This document shows positions 14,701 to 16,705 of a stretch of 16,705 nt of DNA, one piece after another. Source of the DNA: UBA2402 sp037139735 (GTDB lineage Bacteria > Planctomycetota > Phycisphaerae > Phycisphaerales > UBA1924); the NCBI GenBank assembly GCA_037139735.1, contig JBAXFU010000073.1:1-16705 (forward strand). Direction: 5' to 3'. The position numbers and the translations under genes were made by a program. Position 1 is the stretch's first letter. Each line of letters begins with the position of its first letter. Under the pieces are notes generated by a model. It ran no database searches. It was not told where the DNA came from and was given only the letters and a program-made list of their open reading frames with translations.

Positions 14701-15153
14701 TCAGGGCACCTCGTAGCGGCCGCCCGCGAGCCCCATCGCGCCCAGCAGGGGCGTGCGCAGGAAGAGGGGCCGGCCCGCCAGGTCGGCGCGACGGAGCGTG
14801 GCCGAAAGCAGGCCGGGGGCGTCGACGTGCAGCAGGTCGTCGTCGTTCACGATGGCCGCCCGCCCGGAGGTCGTCAGGGGCCAGCGATCGCCGCTCGAGG
14901 CGTCGACCAGTTCGCACCGCACGCTCGCGTCGACGCGGTCGCCCGCGTGGTCGACCACGAAGCACAGGTGCACGTCGGGACCATCGGCGGCGAGCGAGGG
15001 CGCCGTCTCGAAGAGGGCCGAGGCGCGGCCTTGGGCCGTCGCCGCGACCAACGCCCGCCTCGACACCGCGATCGCCAGACGGAGCGAGGTGGCCCGACGG
15101 GTGTCGGCCGAGCCGTCGACGCGCACGGGCCTGACGTTGCCGATGGCGCTCAT
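14701..15153 (-). CDS. Unrecognised 150-aa protein, translationally coupled to the GbsR-like regulator
   Basis: I do not recognise a family. The ATG at 15153 overlaps the regulator's stop by four bases (ATGA), and GGAGG sits 7 nt upstream, so the start is firm. The product is Arg/Ala/Asp-rich with no signal peptide or membrane helix. Its middle and C-terminal parts (DVHLCFVVDHAG at 60-71, then CELVDASSGDRW and AAIVNDDDLLHVD) look like alternating beta strands, suggesting a small beta-rich cytoplasmic domain. The tight overlap implies that its function is linked to the regulator, for example as a co-regulator or ligand-sensing partner; that is inference. Confidence 0.75.
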   Translation of the reverse strand: MSAIGNVRPVRVDGSADTRRATSLRLAIAVSRRALVAATAQGRASALFETAPSLAADGPDVHLCFVVDHAGDRVDASVRCELVDASSGDRWPLTTSGRAAIVNDDDLLHVDAPGLLSATLRRADLAGRPLFLRTPLLGAMGLAGGRYEVP

Positions 15154-15767
15154 GACTTGGCCTCCGACGAGCGCGAGGAGCCGCCGGCGAAACTCCCCAG
15201 CAGCGATGCCGCGAGTTGCAGCCCGCGACCGGGCGGGCTCACGAACCTGTGGCCGAGCTTCTCGACGGTGCTGAAGAAGTCGACCAGGGCGTCGAGCCGC
15301 TCGTTGTGCGTCGTGGCGCCGGGCACCTTCGATTCGGGCGTGAGGTCGCGAATCTCGAAGAGCGAGGCCAGCAGCGGATCGACCTCTCGCTTGATCCGCT
15401 CGCGGACGATGGCGCGGAACATCGTCCACACGTCCTGCTCGCAGTTGAAGTATTCCTTGCGGTCGCCCCGCTTGTGCGCCCGTTCGACGATGCCCCAGTC
15501 GAGCAGCGCCCGCAGCGACATCGAGGCGTTGCCGCGAGAGATGTCCAGCCGCTCCATGATGTCGTCCGTGCACAGCGGCTCGCCGCTGATATAGAGCAGG
15601 GCGTGCACCTCGGCCATCGTCCGCGAGATGCCCCACGCGCCCGCCATCTGGCCCCAGACCGCGATGAAGCGATCCTGCGCCTCCCGCAGCGGGTCAGCCC
15701 CCGGAGTTGTGCTCGGTACCTCGGCCATCTCCCTCTCAGTATCCGCTTCGACGCCCGAGAGATCCAT
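15150..15767 (-). CDS. GbsR/MarR-family transcriptional regulator
   Basis: A 205-aa protein with a winged helix-turn-helix at about 47-108: RTMAEVHALLYIS, then SRGNASMSLRALLDWGIVER (77-96), which is the recognition helix typical of the GbsR branch, and the wing KRGDRKEYF (99-107). An alpha-helical dimerisation and sensing region follows. GbsR relatives repress osmoprotectant genes in Bacillus, but no choline or betaine gene is seen here, so the effector is unknown. The start is uncertain. ATG 15767 has a poor ribosome binding site and lies 4 nt from a 20-bp palindrome, while ATG 15728 follows GAGAGGGAG closely and keeps the whole DNA-binding domain. It is the first gene of a two-gene overlapping unit, and autoregulation through the palindrome is likely. 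Confidence 0.85.
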   Translation of the reverse strand: MDLSGVEADTEREMAEVPSTTPGADPLREAQDRFIAVWGQMAGAWGISRTMAEVHALLYISGEPLCTDDIMERLDISRGNASMSLRALLDWGIVERAHKRGDRKEYFNCEQDVWTMFRAIVRERIKREVDPLLASLFEIRDLTPESKVPGATTHNERLDALVDFFSTVEKLGHRFVSPPGRGLQLAASLLGSFAGGSSRSSEAKS

Positions 15768-15771
15768 ATCG

Positions 15772-15791
15772 CTTTCAGAATATTTTGAAAG
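15772..15791. promoter_or_regulatory. Candidate operator: 20-bp AT-rich palindrome
   Basis: CTTTCAGAATATTTTGAAAG is a palindrome with a single mismatched pair (positions 7 and 14 of 20). It lies in the 130-bp gap between the GbsR-like gene and the divergent crotonase gene and is markedly AT-rich in a GC-rich window. On the minus strand it contains TATTCT (15777-15782), a possible -10, so a bound repressor would block the promoter. MarR/GbsR-type proteins bind such inverted repeats as dimers. The assignment to this regulator is inferred from position. Confidence 0.65.
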
Positions 15792-15897
15792 TTCGATGGG
15801 TCTGATCGGTCTTTGTCAGCGTCGCGGCGGCTGTTCTGGGGCGTGCGCGGCACCTGATTCGGGGACATCATCCACCGCCCCGGGCTTACCGTCCACC

Positions 15898-16647
15898 ATG
15901 GTCTCCACCCGCGTCGAGGGCTCGATCCTGCTCGTCCGCCTTGAGCGTGGCGACAAGAAGAACGCCCTGACCCCGCCGATGCTCGACGCGCTCGCCGGGG
16001 CCTTGGAGCAAGGACACGACGCACGGGCGGTCGTGATGTCGGGGGCGGGCGGGGTCTTCTGCTCGGGGTTCGACCTCTCCTCCTGTCGCGACGACCCGTC
16101 TTCGGGCGTGCTCGACGACTTGTTGCGCGGGTTGGCGGGTGTCTGCCGCCTGATGCGCAACCTGCCCTGCCCGGTAGTCGTCAGCGCGCACGGGGCCGCG
16201 CTCGCGGGCGGGTGCGCGATGGTGGCCCACGCCGACTTCGCCGCGACCGACCGTGCCGCGAAACTGGGGTACCCGGTCGTGAAACTGGGCATCTCCCCGG
16301 CGGTATCGGCTCCCGGCCTGGCCTCGACCTGCGGCCACGGCCCGGCGCGATCGCGTCTGCTCGACTCCTCCACCATCGACGGCGCAGAAGCCCTTCGGAT
16401 CGGACTGGTCTCGCACCTGATCGATGCGCCCGAGGCGTGCGAAGCCACGGCGCTCGAAATCGCCGCGATGCTGGCCGCCAAACCGCCGCACGCGATGGCG
16501 GCCACCAAGCGGCTGCTGGGCGAACTCGACGCCTTCGCGACGCCCGCGATGCTCGACGAAGCGCTGGCGACGTCGCGATCGCTGGCGGGAGGCCGGGAGC
16601 AACGGACGATGCTGGCAGCGGCATGGGCCAAGCCGGCCTCGCGTTGA
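15898..16647 (+). CDS. Crotonase-family (enoyl-CoA hydratase/isomerase-like) protein without the two catalytic glutamates
   Basis: A 249-aa protein of normal crotonase length. ATG 15898 begins just where the family starts (VEGSILLVRLERGDKKNALT), though the ribosome binding site is weak. The oxyanion-hole blocks are present: GVFCSGFDL (52-60) and HGAALAGGCAM (98-108). In the classical hydratase motif GGGCELAM the glutamate (rat Glu144) is Ala107 here. The glutamate of the following GxPE motif (rat Glu164) is Val127 (GYPVV, 124-128). The product is therefore probably a CoA-thioester enzyme of another kind, or non-catalytic, rather than a beta-oxidation hydratase. It is transcribed divergently from the GbsR-like regulator across the palindrome at 15772-15791, which suggests shared control. 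Confidence 0.85.
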   Translation: MVSTRVEGSILLVRLERGDKKNALTPPMLDALAGALEQGHDARAVVMSGAGGVFCSGFDLSSCRDDPSSGVLDDLLRGLAGVCRLMRNLPCPVVVSAHGAALAGGCAMVAHADFAATDRAAKLGYPVVKLGISPAVSAPGLASTCGHGPARSRLLDSSTIDGAEALRIGLVSHLIDAPEACEATALEIAAMLAAKPPHAMAATKRLLGELDAFATPAMLDEALATSRSLAGGREQRTMLAAAWAKPASR

Positions 16648-16648
16648 T

Positions 16649-16694
16649 GCCCCGCCGGGGGCTTGCCCGCAAAGCCGGGCTGCGCACCCCGGCT
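16649..16694 (+). terminator. Hairpins after the crotonase gene, possible terminator
   Basis: GCCCC (16649-16653) pairs with GGGGC (16658-16662) immediately after the stop codon, and AGCCGGG (16673-16679) pairs with CCCGGCT (16688-16694). Neither is followed by a T-tract. They may act as weak terminators or belong to a GC-rich intergenic repeat; the remaining bases to 16705 show nothing else. Confidence 0.35.
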
Positions 16695-16705
16695 CAACCA
16701 AGGGA

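Noticed and set aside
12998..14965. A 655-aa minus-strand open frame in another frame of purB, ending in RPRSPGPDRQ-type repeats
   Set aside because: The repetitive C-terminus is just translation of the 14-bp tandem array, and the rest is Arg/Ala-rich shadow of purB.
13372..15594. A 740-aa plus-strand open frame over purB and its upstream genes
   Set aside because: It is an antisense shadow; the minus strand carries the PurB signature and a helix-turn-helix protein.

Overview
The window looks like a stretch of chromosome from a high-GC planctomycete, most probably of the class Phycisphaerae. The strongest clue is a pair of large secreted proteins that end in a two-loop dockerin whose last residues are Gly-Gly-Cys, with GACC-x-P-x-G-C cysteine motifs and nidogen-like beta modules. 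I associate this combination with Phycisphaerae surface proteins. No RNA genes, CRISPR arrays, insertion sequences or phage genes are visible. The organism call is an inference from protein style, since no marker gene of known phylogeny was searched.

Layout. Positions 1-411 hold the first codons of a minus-strand gene leaving the window (GTG at 23, strong ribosome binding site) and the terminator of the next gene. Positions 412-6498 carry two tandem minus-strand paralogues (1055 and 849 aa) for secreted mosaic dockerin proteins. Each has its own promoter, a homologous leader with an identical 13-nt ribosome-binding block, and a terminator with identical 12-bp arms. Positions 6814-11951 form a four-gene minus-strand operon: ABC ATPase (GldA-like, TTG start), ABC-2 permease (GldF-like), GldG-like auxiliary membrane protein and a DUF4340 protein. 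Positions 11952-12401 are a 450-bp non-coding region with a six-copy 9-bp tandem repeat. A plus-strand STAS-domain gene follows (12402-13019), whose stop codon lies in the first copy of a six-copy 14-bp tandem repeat. Adenylosuccinate lyase (purB, 13105-14607) converges on it. Upstream of purB, on the same strand, are an unrecognised 150-aa gene and a GbsR/MarR-type regulator that overlap by four bases. A near-perfect 20-bp AT-rich palindrome lies just upstream of the regulator, between it and a divergent plus-strand crotonase-family gene (15898-16647).

How the parts may work together. The two dockerin proteins are probably expressed as separate units from promoters of the same design and displayed at or released from the cell surface. 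The Gld-type ABC operon is a self-contained membrane machine of unknown substrate. The regulator, its overlapping partner and the divergent crotonase look like a small regulatory unit around the palindrome. PurB is housekeeping. The best candidates for undescribed biology are the paired dockerin loci with a shared upstream promoter motif, the 20-bp palindrome with the orphan gene coupled to its regulator, a STAS protein lacking the phosphorylated serine, and a crotonase lacking both classical catalytic glutamates.
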